A stretch of DNA of 64,000 nt from Sphingosinicella soli (GTDB lineage: Bacteria; Pseudomonadota; Alphaproteobacteria; Sphingomonadales; Sphingomonadaceae), in contig NZ_JACHNZ010000004.1 in the NCBI RefSeq assembly GCF_014199685.1, positions 51,703-115,702 of the forward strand. The letters run 5' to 3'. Positions 38,617-49,296 of this stretch are shown piece after piece. Both the position numbers and the translations under genes were made by a program. Numbering within the stretch: the stretch's first letter is position 1; each line of letters opens with the position of its first letter. The notes beneath the pieces are model-generated. The model was given only the letters and a program-made list of their open reading frames with translations, was not told where the DNA came from and ran no database searches.

Positions 38617-39558
38617 GTGACGCCGAACCCGCCCCACGATGATGCGCTGATCCGGCGCCGTTCGCTGCCTCCGGGCGCCCGCTGCGCGGACTGGACCGCC
38701 GCCGACGGGTGGCGAATCCGCACGGTGATGTGGCCGCCGGCACCCGGCAAACCCTCGATCCTGTTTCTGAACGGGCGCGCCGATTTCATCGAGAAATATT
38801 CCGAGAGTTACTGGCACTGGCGCAGCCGCGGCTACGGGCTGATGACGTTCGACTGGCGGGGTCAGGGCGCGTCGGGTCGGTTTCCGGCAGGGGCGGGAAA
38901 CTCTTTCGACGCCTGGCTCGCGGACCTCGACGGGCTTGCCGACAGCGCGGCGGAATGTCTGAGCGGCCCGCTGGTGCTTGCCGCGCACAGCATGGGCGGC
39001 CACCTCGCGCTCCGGCATCTCGCGGCAGGTGGCACGCGGCATTATCGGCGGGCCGTGCTGTTCGCGCCGATGGCGGGCATCGCGGCGCACGGCATTCCGC
39101 AACGCGTTCTCGCGTGGCTAGCACGCGCACGCGTGCAAGCCGGTGCGGGCGACACCTATCCGCCCCTGCAGGGCCCCTATGGAGAGCGCACGCGCTCCGT
39201 ACGCCGCCAGCGCATCCTGACCGGCGACCCCGCGCGGTTTGCCGATGAGGCGTGGTGGATCGACAAAGATCCGCAGCTTGCTTTCGGCGGCGCGAGCTGG
39301 CGCTGGCTGTTCGAGGCATCGGCATCGTGCGACAAGCTCGCGGCGCGCGGCGTTCCCGAAGCGATCAAACTGCCGATCGATGTGTTCATCGGCGAGAACG
39401 AGCAGCTGGTTGATGCGGCTGCCGCGCGGCGGCTCGTTCAGCGGTTGCCGCAGGGGCGGCTCCACGTCATTGCAGGCGCCGCGCACGAACTGCTGCGCGA
39501 GCGTAGCCCTGTGCAGGACAGCGTGCTCGCGGCGGTCGACGGGTTGGTGGGGTTATGA
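38617..39558 (+). CDS. Alpha/beta hydrolase (lysophospholipase PldB-like)
   Basis: A 313-residue serine hydrolase. The nucleophile elbow reads AAHSMGG (near 126), the GDSL-free lysophospholipase/monoglyceride lipase type with FDWRGQGASGR (near 75) upstream. The likely Asp/His triad partners are in DVFIGENEQLVDA and AGAAHELLRE. It starts with GTG at 38617, and its stop overlaps the start of the FAD oxidase (ATGA). The lipid or ester substrate is unknown. Confidence 0.85.
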   Translation: MTPNPPHDDALIRRRSLPPGARCADWTAADGWRIRTVMWPPAPGKPSILFLNGRADFIEKYSESYWHWRSRGYGLMTFDWRGQGASGRFPAGAGNSFDAWLADLDGLADSAAECLSGPLVLAAHSMGGHLALRHLAAGGTRHYRRAVLFAPMAGIAAHGIPQRVLAWLARARVQAGAGDTYPPLQGPYGERTRSVRRQRILTGDPARFADEAWWIDKDPQLAFGGASWRWLFEASASCDKLAARGVPEAIKLPIDVFIGENEQLVDAAAARRLVQRLPQGRLHVIAGAAHELLRERSPVQDSVLAAVDGLVGL

Positions 39559-40673
39559 CGGATCGGTACGACGTTGTCGTTGTGGGGGCGGGCATCGCGG
39601 GCGCGAGCCTTGCGTGGTTTCTGAGCCGGCAGGCATCCGTTCTGCTGATCGAGGCGGAAACCCATCCGGGTCTGCACAGCACCGGGCGATCGGCCGCCTT
39701 CTTCGCCGAAACCTACGGCGGGCCGGGTGTGCAGCCGCTGACGACCGCGTCGAAGGCGTTCCTCCTCCAGCCTGCGGCGGGTTTCGCGGAGGGCCCGCTC
39801 GTGACGCCGCGCGGCGCGCTTCACATCGCGGCATCGGACGCGCAGGGCGCGCTCGATCGCCTGGAACGCACGTTTCGCGCCACCGGCATCGCCATAGAGC
39901 GCCTCGACGCCGACGCGGCAGAAGCGCGCGCGCCCTTGCTTGCACCAGCATGGCGGAAAAGCGCCGTTTGGGATCCGGAATGCACCGATATCGAAGTGGC
40001 CCGCCTGCATCAGGCGTTCCTGGCAGGCGCACGGCGGCGCGGCGCGGCGCTCGTCACCGACGCCCGCGTTCACGGGCTGGACCGCAGCGGCGGGCGCTGG
40101 CGGATCGAAACCCGCGCAGGGCGCTTTGAAGCCGACATCGTGGTGAATGCGGCCGGAGCGTGGGCGGACGAAATCGCAGTTCTGGCGGGCGCGAGGCCGC
40201 TCGCCGTGCAGCCGCTGAGACGCACGATGGTCGTGGCCGACCTCGGCGAACCCGTGAACCCGGACCTGCCGGTCGTGTTCGACGTGGAAGGCCGCTTTTA
40301 CTTCAAGCCGGACGCCGGGATGATGTGGGTGAGCCCCCACGACGAAACGCCCGCACCGGCAAGTGACGTGCAGCCCGAGGAAATCGATATCGCCGTCGCG
40401 GTCGATCGCTTCGAGGATGCGACGACCGCCAGGGTGCGGCGCGTGGCGCGGTCGTGGGCGGGGCTGCGCAGCTTCGCGCCGGACAGACTGCCGGTTTACG
40501 GCTTCGCGGCGGACGCGCCGGGTTTCTTCTGGTGCGCCGGTCAGGGCGGCTTCGGCGTCCAGACCTCTCCGGCGGCGGGCGCCATGGCGGCGGCATTGAT
40601 AACGGACACCGCGTGGAGCGCGCCGGGCGTCGATCCAGAGCGCTATGCGCCCGGGCGTTTCCGGGACAAATAG
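39555..40673 (+). CDS. FAD-dependent oxidoreductase (DAO family, D-arginine dehydrogenase-like)
   Basis: A 372-residue flavoprotein of the D-amino-acid oxidase (DAO) family. The N-terminal FAD site VVVVGAGIAGASLAWFL (about 7-23), STGRSAAFFAETYG (near 42), and the C-terminal FAD contact FWCAGQGGFGVQTSPA (near 325) are seen. The overall style is that of D-arginine dehydrogenase DauA. The substrate is inferred only at the level of an amino acid or amine. It is coupled to the hydrolase upstream by ATGA. Confidence 0.87.
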   Translation: MTDRYDVVVVGAGIAGASLAWFLSRQASVLLIEAETHPGLHSTGRSAAFFAETYGGPGVQPLTTASKAFLLQPAAGFAEGPLVTPRGALHIAASDAQGALDRLERTFRATGIAIERLDADAAEARAPLLAPAWRKSAVWDPECTDIEVARLHQAFLAGARRRGAALVTDARVHGLDRSGGRWRIETRAGRFEADIVVNAAGAWADEIAVLAGARPLAVQPLRRTMVVADLGEPVNPDLPVVFDVEGRFYFKPDAGMMWVSPHDETPAPASDVQPEEIDIAVAVDRFEDATTARVRRVARSWAGLRSFAPDRLPVYGFAADAPGFFWCAGQGGFGVQTSPAAGAMAAALITDTAWSAPGVDPERYAPGRFRDK

Positions 40674-40686
40674 TAAGCGGGACCGA

Positions 40687-41145
40687 TCAGATGTCGGCCG
40701 CCGCCCTCATCTCCGCAATGGCGAGATTCGCCAGCATGTCGGCGCGTTCGTTCTCGGGGTGGCCGCTGTGGCCTTTCACCCACTGCCAGTCGATGCTGTG
40801 CGGGGCGGCCGCAGCGATCAGCGCCTGCCAGAGATCGGCGTTCTTCACGGGCTTGCGATCGGCCGTCCGCCAACCGTTTCGTTGCCACCCGTGAATCCAC
40901 TTGGTGATCCCGTCGCGCACGTAAACCGAATCCGTGGACAGGATCACGGTGCAGGGGCGCTTCAACGCCTTCAGCGCCTCGATCGCAGCCGTGAGTTCCA
41001 TGCGGTTGTTGGTTGTGAGCGATTCTGCGCCCATCAGTTCCCGCTCGCTGCCTTTCGCGCGGAGCAGGGCGCCCCAGCCGCCCGGGCCGGGATTGCCCTT
41101 GCACGCGCCGTCGGTGAACACTTCGACGTCGGGGGCGGCGCTCAT
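40687..41145 (-). CDS. rnhA: Ribonuclease HI
   Basis: A 152-residue RNase H that cleaves RNA in RNA:DNA hybrids. The four metal-binding acidic residues are visible: Asp in [14 protein letters not shown] (near 11), Glu in [11 protein letters not shown] (near 49), Asp in STDSVYV (near 71), and Asp in NERADMLAN (near 135). Its ATG overlaps the thrB stop (ATGA), and it ends the ispH-thrB-rnhA operon. Confidence 0.96.
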   Translation of the reverse strand: MSAAPDVEVFTDGACKGNPGPGGWGALLRAKGSERELMGAESLTTNNRMELTAAIEALKALKRPCTVILSTDSVYVRDGITKWIHGWQRNGWRTADRKPVKNADLWQALIAAAAPHSIDWQWVKGHSGHPENERADMLANLAIAEMRAAADI

Positions 41146-42083
41146 TGCGCCTCGCGAAGGTGCCGGAGCCGCCGCGCGAACGCCATGGGATCCTTGCGGG
41201 TGACGAGGGCGTCGGCAGGCGTGTTCAGCCAGTCCCACGCGCGGGTCAGCAGAAAGCGAAGCGCTGCGGCGCGCTGCAGGACGGGCATCACCGCCGCTTC
41301 GGCCTCGCTGATGGGGTGGGCCGCCCGATAGCCTGCCTGCAAGGCTTCGGCGCGCTCCGGATAGAACACGGCCCCGTCGTTGCTGAAGCACCAGGCGCCG
41401 TGCATCACGGCAAGATCATAGGCGCGCGCATCGGTGCAGGCGAAATAGAAGTCGATGATGCCGGTCACCGTTTCGCCGAGCGCGAGAACATTATCGGGAA
41501 ACAGGTCGGCATGGATCGTCGCCTGCGGCAGATCGGCAGGCCAGTGCGCGGCCTGAAACGCCATTTCGCTTTCGATGAGCGCTGCAAGCGCCGGATCGAT
41601 CTCGTCCGCGCGCGGCAGGCATTGCGCGCCCAGCTTCAGCCGCCCCTCATGCCCGAGCGCGTTGGCGCGTATGTCTTTGAAATCCGCCGTCACGGCATGC
41701 AGGCGCCCGAGCGCTTCGCCCGCTGCGCGGCACAGCGCGGGAGTCGGTTCCGTCACGGAAATGCCCGTCAGGAACTCGATCACGCACGCCGGTCGGCCCG
41801 CAAGATCCTGCAGCGCCGCGCCCTCCCGGTCTTCGATCGGGCGCGGCACGGGCAGCCCGCCCTCTGCGGCGTGACGCATCAGCGCGAGGAAATAGGGGAG
41901 ATCGGCGGTGTCGACCCGCTTTTCGTAGAGCGTCAGGATGTAGCGCCCGCGCGTGGTATCGATCAGATAGTTGGAATTCTCGACGCCCTCGGCGATGCCC
42001 TTGGCCGCAACCAGATCGCCGATATCGTAGCGTGCGATGAAGACAGCCAGCGTCTCGCCGGGAACATGCGTGTAAACCGCCAC
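41142..42083 (-). CDS. thrB: Homoserine kinase (APH-fold type)
   Basis: A 313-residue homoserine kinase of the aminoglycoside-phosphotransferase fold used by many alphaproteobacteria; it phosphorylates homoserine for threonine synthesis. It shows [22 protein letters not shown] (about 32-53), the catalytic HADLFPDN (near 197) and [17 protein letters not shown] (near 215). It starts with GTG at 42083, 4 bases after ispH, with GGAG 8 bases upstream. Confidence 0.92.
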   Translation of the reverse strand: MAVYTHVPGETLAVFIARYDIGDLVAAKGIAEGVENSNYLIDTTRGRYILTLYEKRVDTADLPYFLALMRHAAEGGLPVPRPIEDREGAALQDLAGRPACVIEFLTGISVTEPTPALCRAAGEALGRLHAVTADFKDIRANALGHEGRLKLGAQCLPRADEIDPALAALIESEMAFQAAHWPADLPQATIHADLFPDNVLALGETVTGIIDFYFACTDARAYDLAVMHGAWCFSNDGAVFYPERAEALQAGYRAAHPISEAEAAVMPVLQRAAALRFLLTRAWDWLNTPADALVTRKDPMAFARRLRHLREAQ

Positions 42084-42087
42084 CGAA

Positions 42088-43047
42088 TTACTCCGAGAGT
42101 ACGCGCGGCAGCTTGAAGGCGACGTCCTCCACCGCAGTCGATATCTGCTCGACACTGAGCACACACCGCTTGCCGAGGGCCTCCAGAAGTTCCTGCACCA
42201 GCACTTCGGGCGCGGACGCTCCGGCGGAGATGCCGACGGTGTTCGCACCGTCCAGCCATGCCCAATCGAGTTCGGCGGCACGCTGGACGAGATAGGCGCG
42301 CGCGCCGCACCGCTCCGCCACTTCACGCAGGCGAAGCGAATTGGAGGAATTGGGCGCGCCGATGACGAATACGACGTCGCAGTCTCCCGCAATCGCCTTC
42401 ACGGCATCCTGCCGGTTGGAGGTCGCGTAGCAGATGTCCTCGCCGCGCGGCGCCTGAATTTCCGGGAAACGGCGGCGCAGCGCATCGACGATCGCGTGCG
42501 TATCATCCACCGAGAGCGTCGTCTGCGTGAGGAAAGCAAGGCGCGACGTGTCTGCGAATACCGCGCTTTCCGCGTCCTCGATGGTTTCCACCAGCGTCAT
42601 CGCGCCTTCGGGCACCTGTCCGAACGTACCGATCACCTCGGGATGCCCGGCGTGGCCGACGAAGATGATGTGCCGCCCCTGCTCGATCAGCCGCTCGGCC
42701 TGCCGGTGAACCTTGGACACGAGCGGGCAGGTCGCATCGACATAGACCATCTTGCGCGCCTCGGCCGCCTTCGGCACGCTTTTCGCCACGCCGTGCGCCG
42801 AAAAGATCACCGGCACATCCTCCGGCACTTCGTCCAGTTCCTCGACGAAGACGGCGCCCTTGGCGCGCAGGCTATCGACGACGAAGCGGTTATGGACGAT
42901 TTCGTGGCGCACATAGACGGGCGCGCCCCACTTTTCGAGCGCAAGCTCGACGATGCGAATCGCGCGGTCCACACCCGCGCAGAAGCCGCGCGGGCCTGCG
43001 ACGAGCACGCGGAGCGGTCGCTTCAGTTCTGGATCAATGTCAGCCAT
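42088..43047 (-). CDS. ispH: 4-Hydroxy-3-methylbut-2-enyl diphosphate reductase
   Basis: The last enzyme of the non-mevalonate isoprenoid pathway, making IPP and DMAPP with a 4Fe-4S cluster. The 319-residue protein has the three cluster cysteines in RGFCAGV (near 23), DATCPLV (near 107) and [11 protein letters not shown] (near 202). The HGV segment of [10 protein letters not shown] (near 86) is also present. It is the first gene of the leftward ispH-thrB-rnhA set. ispA, in the same pathway, is encoded later in the window. Confidence 0.96.
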   Translation of the reverse strand: MADIDPELKRPLRVLVAGPRGFCAGVDRAIRIVELALEKWGAPVYVRHEIVHNRFVVDSLRAKGAVFVEELDEVPEDVPVIFSAHGVAKSVPKAAEARKMVYVDATCPLVSKVHRQAERLIEQGRHIIFVGHAGHPEVIGTFGQVPEGAMTLVETIEDAESAVFADTSRLAFLTQTTLSVDDTHAIVDALRRRFPEIQAPRGEDICYATSNRQDAVKAIAGDCDVVFVIGAPNSSNSLRLREVAERCGARAYLVQRAAELDWAWLDGANTVGISAGASAPEVLVQELLEALGKRCVLSVEQISTAVEDVAFKLPRVLSE

Positions 43048-43160
43048 AACGGCGCTTCCTCTACGCGATTGCTTGCCGCTTCAAAAGCCGCTTCCTATAG
43101 AGACGGACGACAGGGGCGCCAGAGGGCGTCTTTAGCCCGATGCGGGAAGGACCGTCACAC

Positions 43161-43778
43161 GTGCGCCAGTTTTTCGTTGTTGTCCCTGCGCTCCTCATTC
43201 TGGCGGCCTGCGGCGGCGGCAATCCGCTGAAGATCACGCGCAGCCCCTGCCCGGCAGCCGGAACGCTGCAATATGCAAGCGACGTGACGCTGTTTTCGCC
43301 CGAGACAAGCCGGGACGCGAGCGCGATCGACGTGACCGCCGCGATCACCAACGTGCGCGCCACGTGCGCCGAATCGGCCGACAGGCTGAACAGTCAGCTC
43401 AGCTTCGACGTCGTCGCGCAGCGCACGAACGCCGGCGGCGCACGCGATGTGACCCTGCCCTATTTCGCCGTGGTGCTGCGCGCAGGCGATCAACTGCTGT
43501 CGAAACAGATCGGCAGCGTGACCCTGCGCTTCGAGGACGGACAGCTTCGCACCCGCACGACCGGCTATGCGCGCAGCGATATCAGCCGCGCCGCCGCCTC
43601 GCTGCCCGAAAACATCACCCGCGAGATCAACCGCGAGCGCAAACCCGGCGACGCCGATGCCGCGATCGACCCGCTCGCCGCCCCCGAAGCCCGCGCCGCG
43701 CTGCGCAACGCCAGCTTCGAACTGCTGGTGGGCTTCCAGCTCGACGACGCAGCGCTCGCCTACAACGTCGGGAAGTGA
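43161..43778 (+). CDS. Hypothetical lipoprotein
   Basis: A 205-residue predicted lipoprotein (lipobox LAAC near 17) with a beta-rich body and a charged C-terminal region. The start at GTG 43161 is preferred over the ATG at 43140, because GGAAGG lies upstream of it and the short hydrophobic signal follows directly; both are possible. I do not recognise a function. It precedes the glycine riboswitch by about 80 bases on the same strand but is probably a separate unit. Confidence 0.72.
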   Translation: MRQFFVVVPALLILAACGGGNPLKITRSPCPAAGTLQYASDVTLFSPETSRDASAIDVTAAITNVRATCAESADRLNSQLSFDVVAQRTNAGGARDVTLPYFAVVLRAGDQLLSKQIGSVTLRFEDGQLRTRTTGYARSDISRAAASLPENITREINRERKPGDADAAIDPLAAPEARAALRNASFELLVGFQLDDAALAYNVGK

Positions 43779-43856
43779 AGCCGCGGGCCTGATCGCCGTT
43801 GACAGAATCCCTGCCGCCCCGCATTGAGGCCGTGCCGTCGGTGCTCCGGCACCGGT

Positions 43857-44054
43857 GACGCGCGGGAGAGTCCGCATTCTTCGGGATGCGGCGCCGAAGG
43901 AGCAACCGCCCCCGGAATCTCTCAGGCCAACGGACCGCGCGGCCACCTTGTACGGCGCTCTGGAAAGCGGATGCGCCTTCGGGTTCATCCCACCGACGGG
44001 GTAAGCACGAGCTCGGCTCGCGCGAAACTCTCAGGTTCCGTGACAGATGGGGGC
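43857..44054 (+). promoter_or_regulatory. Tandem glycine riboswitch
   Basis: Two glycine aptamers in series ahead of gcvT. Aptamer I (about 43858-43942) has GGGAGAG, GCCGAAGGAGCAA (43892-43904) and CTCTCAGGC. Aptamer II (about 43953-44054) has CTCTGGAAAG, CCGACGGGGTAAGC (43992-44005), AACTCTCAGGT and GACAGATGGGG. The 3' arm of aptamer II, 44036-44048, can also pair in two or three parts with 44080-44098, which includes the gcvT Shine-Dalgarno GGAG (44095-44098). Glycine binding would then free translation. The alternative pairing is my inference. Confidence 0.93.
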
Positions 44055-44103
44055 GGCCCGCAGCGGCTTTGCTTCGGGAATCTGTGTCACGAACGGAGCC
44101 TTG

Positions 44104-45219
44104 ATGTCCCATTCCGATGAAGCCGCGCTGGCATTGCCGCTCGACGCCCTGCACCGCGAACTCGGCGCCCGCATGGTGCCCTTCGCGGGCTATGCGATGC
44201 CCGTGCAGTTCGACGGCATCATGGCCGAGCACAACTGGACGCGGGAAAGCGCGGGCCTGTTCGATGTCAGCCACATGGGCCAGCTCGAATTCCGCGGGGA
44301 CGGCGTCGCGGCGGCGCTTGAGGCGCTGATGCCAGGCGATTTCCTTGCGCTGCGCGAGAACCGCATGCGCTATTCACTGCTGCTCGATACCAACGGCGGC
44401 ATCATCGACGACCTGATGGTGACGAATCGCGGCGATCATTTCTATGTCGTGGTGAACGGCGCCACCAAGCATGGCGACATCGCCTGCATGATGACGCACT
44501 TGCCCGCAGCGGTGTCTCTGCGCCACCGCACCGATCTGGCGCTCCTCGCGCTGCAGGGTCCGAAGGCGGCGGATGCGCTCTCCCGGCTTGCCGGTGAGGT
44601 CTCTACGCTGGTGTTCATGCGCGCGGGCGCCTTTCGTATCGAAGGCATCGACGTGTGGGTCAGCCGATCGGGCTACACGGGCGAGGACGGGTTCGAGATT
44701 TCCGTGGCGGCGGACCATGCCGAAACGGTGGCGCGCGCGCTTCTCGCGCAGCCCGAAGTGAGGCCGATCGGCCTCGGTGCGCGCGATTCGCTGCGCCTCG
44801 AGGCGGGCCTGCCGCTCTACGGCCACGACCTTTCCACCGCCTCGACACCGATCGAGGCCGACCTCGCCTTCGCCGTTTCCAAGCGCCGCAAGATGGAAGG
44901 CGGCTTCCCCGGCGCCGAGCGCGTGCTTGGCCAGCTGCTGAACGGCGCGGCGGTGAAGCGCATCGGGCTTCGCGTCGAGGGCAAGCTCCCGGCGCGCGAG
45001 GGCGCGGAAATCTTCGCAGGCGATACCAAGGTCGGCGTCATCACCTCGGGCGGCTTCGCGCCCAGCGTGGGTGCGCCGATTGCGATGGGCTACGTCTCGG
45101 CCGACCACGCCGCCGACGGCACCGCGCTCGAAATCGATGTTCGCGGCCGGCGCATCGCCGCCCTCGCCGCGCCCATGCCGTTTGTTCCGCACCGTTACGT
45201 CAGACAGGGAGGCCAGTGA
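44104..45219 (+). CDS. gcvT: Glycine cleavage system aminomethyltransferase (T-protein)
   Basis: Transfers the methylene of aminomethyl-lipoyl GcvH to THF, releasing ammonia. The 371-residue protein opens with [25 protein letters not shown] and has the [13 protein letters not shown] segment (near 55) and [18 protein letters not shown] motif (near 190). Start at ATG 44104 has GGAG 5 bases upstream. It is controlled by the glycine riboswitch just upstream and overlaps gcvH by one base. Confidence 0.96.
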   Translation: MSHSDEAALALPLDALHRELGARMVPFAGYAMPVQFDGIMAEHNWTRESAGLFDVSHMGQLEFRGDGVAAALEALMPGDFLALRENRMRYSLLLDTNGGIIDDLMVTNRGDHFYVVVNGATKHGDIACMMTHLPAAVSLRHRTDLALLALQGPKAADALSRLAGEVSTLVFMRAGAFRIEGIDVWVSRSGYTGEDGFEISVAADHAETVARALLAQPEVRPIGLGARDSLRLEAGLPLYGHDLSTASTPIEADLAFAVSKRRKMEGGFPGAERVLGQLLNGAAVKRIGLRVEGKLPAREGAEIFAGDTKVGVITSGGFAPSVGAPIAMGYVSADHAADGTALEIDVRGRRIAALAAPMPFVPHRYVRQGGQ

Positions 45220-45590
45220 TGACCGTCTATTATTCGAAAGAACACGAGTGGGTCAGTGTCGACGGCGACACCGCGACCGTGGGCATCACCGATTATGCGC
45301 AGGGCCAGCTCGGCGACGTCGTGTTCGTCGAGCTTCCCGCCGTCGGCAAGGCGCTGGTGCAGGGCAAGGACGCCGCCGTCGTCGAATCGGTGAAGGCCGC
45401 GAGCGAGGTCTACGCGCCGATCTCCGGTACGGTCACCGAGGGCAATGACGCGCTCGAAGCCGATCCCGCGCTCGTCAACACGGCGGCGGAAACCGACGGC
45501 TGGTTCTTCCGCATGAGCGTCGGCGATCCGGCGGAGCTTTCCGGCCTGATGGACGCGGACGCCTACGCAGCGTTCTGCGCGGACCTCTAG
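45219..45590 (+). CDS. gcvH: Glycine cleavage system H protein
   Basis: A 123-residue lipoyl carrier shuttling the aminomethyl group among the P, T and L proteins. The lipoylated lysine is in [10 protein letters not shown] (near 61), and the [21 protein letters not shown]-terminus is standard. It is coupled to gcvT (TGATG), with AGGGAGG upstream. Confidence 0.97.
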   Translation: MTVYYSKEHEWVSVDGDTATVGITDYAQGQLGDVVFVELPAVGKALVQGKDAAVVESVKAASEVYAPISGTVTEGNDALEADPALVNTAAETDGWFFRMSVGDPAELSGLMDADAYAAFCADL

Positions 45591-45594
45591 AGCA

Positions 45595-46356
45595 ATGGCA
45601 CGGCAGCATAATTTCGATCCCGCAGCGTACGCCGCCCACGCGGCGTTCGTACCTGCGCTCGGCGCTGCCGTGCTGACTCTGCTGGCGCCGAAGCCGGGGC
45701 AGCGCATTCTCGATCTCGGCTGCGGCGACGGCGTGCTGACGCAGAAGCTGGTCGAGGCGGGCGCAAGCGTGCTCGGCACCGACTCCGATCCGGCGATGAT
45801 CGCAGCGGCGCGGATGAAGGGCCTCGATGCCGAGGTGATGGACGGGCAGCGGCTGACGTTCGACGCCGAATTCGATGCCGTGTTCTCGAACGCGGCGCTG
45901 CACTGGATGCCCGATACCGCCGCCGTTTTCGCCGGGGTGTACCGCGCGCTGAAGCCGGGCGGGCGGTTCGTCGCCGAGTGTGGCGGCTTCGGCAACATCG
46001 CGGCGATCCGTGCCGCGTTGCGCGGCATCCTGAAGGCGCGCGGCTATGCCGTGCCGGGGCACGAGGATCAGGTCTACATGACCGCGGCGCAAGCGCGGAC
46101 CGCATTGGAGGCGGCCGGGTTCGCGGTTGAGGCGTGCGACATCATCCCGCGCCAGACCCCGCTCGCCAGCGGCATGGCGGCGTGGCTCACGACGTTTCGT
46201 ACGGGCTTTCTCGACGTGCTCAAGGTCACGGACAGCGACCGGCAGGCAGTGATCGACGAGACCGTCGAACTTCTCCGTCCCATCCTCTGCGATGCGGACG
46301 GCAACTGGATTGCGGATTACGTGCGGCTGCGCTTCGCGGCCACAAAACCGGAGTAG
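45595..46356 (+). CDS. Class I SAM-dependent methyltransferase inserted in the gcv operon
   Basis: A 253-residue Rossmann-fold methyltransferase. Motif I is ILDLGCGDG (near 40), followed by DSDPAMI (near 63) and FSNAALHWM (near 100), giving a tRNA-trans-aconitate methyltransferase-like style. It lies 4 bases after gcvH and 3 before gcvPA, so it must be co-transcribed with the glycine cleavage genes. The substrate is unknown. The position suggests a tie to one-carbon or methionine metabolism, but that is only context. Confidence 0.87.
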   Translation: MARQHNFDPAAYAAHAAFVPALGAAVLTLLAPKPGQRILDLGCGDGVLTQKLVEAGASVLGTDSDPAMIAAARMKGLDAEVMDGQRLTFDAEFDAVFSNAALHWMPDTAAVFAGVYRALKPGGRFVAECGGFGNIAAIRAALRGILKARGYAVPGHEDQVYMTAAQARTALEAAGFAVEACDIIPRQTPLASGMAAWLTTFRTGFLDVLKVTDSDRQAVIDETVELLRPILCDADGNWIADYVRLRFAATKPE

Positions 46357-46359
46357 CGA

Positions 46360-47730
46360 ATGCGATACCTGCCCCTTACTGCCGACGACCGCACCGCGAT
46401 GCTTGGGCGCATCGGCGCACCCGGCGTCGACGATCTGTTCCGCGACGTTCCCGCCGCCGCGCGGCTTTCCGGCCCCGTCGAGGGCCTGCCGCTGCACATG
46501 AGCGAGATGGAGGTGGAGCGCGCGCTTTCGGCGATGGCGCGGAAGAACCTGACCGCGACGCACGTGCCCTTCTTCCTCGGCTGCGGCGCGTACAAGCACC
46601 ATGTGCCGGCGAGCGTCGATCACCTGATCCAGCGCGGCGAGTTCCTGACCAGCTACACGCCCTATCAGCCCGAGATCGCGCAGGGCACGCTGCAGTATCT
46701 GTTCGAATTCCAGACGCAGGTCGCGCGGCTGACCGGCATGGATGTGGCGAACGCCTCGATGTACGACGGCTCGACCGCCTGCGTGGAGGCAATCTTCATG
46801 GCGCGGCGCGTCACACGCCGGGCGAAGGCGCTGCTCTCGGCGGGGCTGCACCCGCATTATGTCGCGGTCGCGAAGACGCTGACGCACTTTACCGACGACG
46901 CGGTGGTGGCCTCTGTGCCGACGCTGACGGAAGGCGCGCCGGGCGACGATGTTGCGGCGCTCATCGCGGCGATCGACGATGAGACGAGCTGCGTCGTCGT
47001 GCAGAACCCCAACCTCTTCGGCCATGTCGCCGATCTGTCGGAGCTTGCGGCGCGCTGCCACGAGAAGGGTGCGCTGCTGATCGCTGTGGTGACGGAAGCG
47101 GTCGCGTTCGGCGCGGTCCGCTCGCCCGGCGCGATGGGCGCCGATATCATGGTCGGCGAAGGCCAGTCGATCGGCGGCGGGCTGAGCTTCGGCGGGCCGT
47201 ACCTCGGCCTCTTCGCGTGCAATCACAAGCATGTCCGCCAGATGCCGGGGCGGCTCTGCGGCGAGACGGTGGACGCGGAAGGCAAGCGCGGCTTCGTGCT
47301 GACGCTTTCGACGCGCGAGCAGCATATCCGCCGCGAGAAGGCGACCTCGAACATCTGCACCAACTCGGGCCTCATCAGCCTTGCCTTCACCATCCACATG
47401 AGTCTGCTCGGCGAGAAGGGGCTGCGCGATCTTGCGGCGCTCAATCACGCGCGCGCCGTGCAGGTGGCGGAACGGCTGGGGGCGATACCGGGCGTGACGC
47501 TGCTGAACGGGCCGTTCTTCAACGAGTTCACGCTGGCGCTGCCGGTGGAGGCGCGGCCCGCGATGCGGCGCATGGCGGACGCGGGCGTGCTCGGCGGTGT
47601 CGCGCTCGGGCGGCTCTATCCGGGGGAGACTGCCCTCGCCAATGGGGTCGTCGTCGCCGTGACCGAGACGCAGACCGAGGACGATGTAGACGAACTTGTC
47701 GCAGCGTATGAGGAGGCCGTGTCATGCTGA
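46360..47730 (+). CDS. gcvPA: Glycine dehydrogenase (decarboxylating) subunit 1
   Basis: The N-terminal half of the split P-protein, 456 residues, that decarboxylates glycine with PLP together with GcvPB. The family opening [14 protein letters not shown], the [15 protein letters not shown] segment (near 67) and [13 protein letters not shown] (near 129) are visible. Its stop overlaps the gcvPB start by 7 bases. Confidence 0.96.
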   Translation: MRYLPLTADDRTAMLGRIGAPGVDDLFRDVPAAARLSGPVEGLPLHMSEMEVERALSAMARKNLTATHVPFFLGCGAYKHHVPASVDHLIQRGEFLTSYTPYQPEIAQGTLQYLFEFQTQVARLTGMDVANASMYDGSTACVEAIFMARRVTRRAKALLSAGLHPHYVAVAKTLTHFTDDAVVASVPTLTEGAPGDDVAALIAAIDDETSCVVVQNPNLFGHVADLSELAARCHEKGALLIAVVTEAVAFGAVRSPGAMGADIMVGEGQSIGGGLSFGGPYLGLFACNHKHVRQMPGRLCGETVDAEGKRGFVLTLSTREQHIRREKATSNICTNSGLISLAFTIHMSLLGEKGLRDLAALNHARAVQVAERLGAIPGVTLLNGPFFNEFTLALPVEARPAMRRMADAGVLGGVALGRLYPGETALANGVVVAVTETQTEDDVDELVAAYEEAVSC

Positions 47731-49286
47731 ACCGCACAGGTCGTGAGACGGCGCCGGGAACGGCCGAAGCGCAGGCGGATACTTTCACCGGCAACCGGGG
47801 CCTTGCGCTTGAAGAGCCCCTGATCTTCGAGATCGGCGACAACGCGCGCACCGGCGTCGACCTGCCCGCGCCGCCCAAGGTCGCATCGCGGCTCGGCGGG
47901 CTGGAGCGCGAGGCGATCGGGCTTCCCGGCCTGTCGGAACCCGAGGTCGTGCGCCACTACACGCGGCTCAGCCGCCAGAACTTCGCGATCGACATGGGGC
48001 TTTTCCCGCTCGGTTCGTGCACGATGAAGCACAATCCGCGCCTCAACGAGAAGATGGCGCGCCTGCCGGGTTTCTCGGACATCCACCCGCTGCAGCCGGT
48101 GGACAGCGTGCAGGGCGCGCTCGAACTCATCGACAGCCTCGCGCACTGGCTGAAGACGCTGACGGGGATGCCCGAGGTCGCCATGAGCCCGAAGGCGGGC
48201 GCGCACGGCGAGCTGTGCGGGATGCTCGCGATCCGCGCGGCGCACGAGGCGCGCGGCGAGGCGCGCAAGGTGGTTCTGGTTCCCGAATCGGCGCACGGCA
48301 CCAACCCGGCGACGGCGGCTTTTTGCGGCTATGAGGTGGAGAACATCCCGGCGACACCCGCCGGACGGGTCGACCTTTCGGCGCTGAAGGCGCGGCTCGG
48401 GCCGGACGTGGCGGCGGTGATGATCACCAACCCTAACACCTGCGGGCTCTTCGAGCCCGAGATGATCGCGATTTCGCAGGCCGTCCACGCGGCGGGCGCT
48501 TACGTCTACTGCGACGGCGCCAATTTCAACGCCATCGTCGGCAAGGTCCGCCCCGGCGACCTGGGCATCGACGCCATGCACATCAACCTCCACAAGACCT
48601 TCTCGACGCCGCACGGCGGCGGCGGGCCGGGCGCGGGGCCGGTGGTGTTTTCGGCGGCGCTCGCGCCGTTCGCGCCGCTGCCGTTCGTGCGCCACACCGG
48701 CACGCACTTCGAACTGGTCGAGGAGGAGCAGGCGCACGGCGGCGACGCGCATGCGAAAAGTTTCGGCCGCATGGTCGCGTTCCACGGCCAGATGGGCATG
48801 TTCGTGCGCGCGCTCAGCTACATCATGAGCCACGGCGCCGACGGCCTGCGACAGGTCGCCGAGGACGCGGTGCTGAATGCGAACTACGTGCTGCGCAGCC
48901 TCGACGACGTGATGACGGCGCCGTTCGGGGCGTCCGGCCCGTGCATGCACGAAGCGCTGTTCGACGACGGCTTCCTGGAAGGCACCGGGGTTTCCACGCT
49001 CGACATCGCCAAGGCGCTGATCGACGAGGGCTATCACCCGATGACGATGTACTTCCCGCTCGTCGTCCACGGCGCGATGCTGATCGAACCCACCGAAACC
49101 GAGAGCAAGGCGGCGCTCGACCAGTTCATCGCCACGCTGCGGCATCTGGTGGCGCGCGCAAAGGCGGGCGAGGCGGATTACTTCAGGACCGCGCCCTATT
49201 TCGCCCCCCGCCGCCGCCTGGATGAGACGCTGGCGGCACGAAAACCGGTGCTGAGCTGGACGCCGGAGAGCATCGCGGCCGAGTAG
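47724..49286 (+). CDS. gcvPB: Glycine dehydrogenase (decarboxylating) subunit 2
   Basis: The C-terminal half of the split P-protein, 520 residues, holding the PLP lysine in [16 protein letters not shown] (near 292). [10 protein letters not shown] (near 95) is also present. AGGAGG precedes the ATG at 47724. It ends the operon, followed by a large palindromic repeat. Confidence 0.96.
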   Translation: MLNRTGRETAPGTAEAQADTFTGNRGLALEEPLIFEIGDNARTGVDLPAPPKVASRLGGLEREAIGLPGLSEPEVVRHYTRLSRQNFAIDMGLFPLGSCTMKHNPRLNEKMARLPGFSDIHPLQPVDSVQGALELIDSLAHWLKTLTGMPEVAMSPKAGAHGELCGMLAIRAAHEARGEARKVVLVPESAHGTNPATAAFCGYEVENIPATPAGRVDLSALKARLGPDVAAVMITNPNTCGLFEPEMIAISQAVHAAGAYVYCDGANFNAIVGKVRPGDLGIDAMHINLHKTFSTPHGGGGPGAGPVVFSAALAPFAPLPFVRHTGTHFELVEEEQAHGGDAHAKSFGRMVAFHGQMGMFVRALSYIMSHGADGLRQVAEDAVLNANYVLRSLDDVMTAPFGASGPCMHEALFDDGFLEGTGVSTLDIAKALIDEGYHPMTMYFPLVVHGAMLIEPTETESKAALDQFIATLRHLVARAKAGEADYFRTAPYFAPRRRLDETLAARKPVLSWTPESIAAE

Positions 49287-49296
49287 TATCTCGAAG

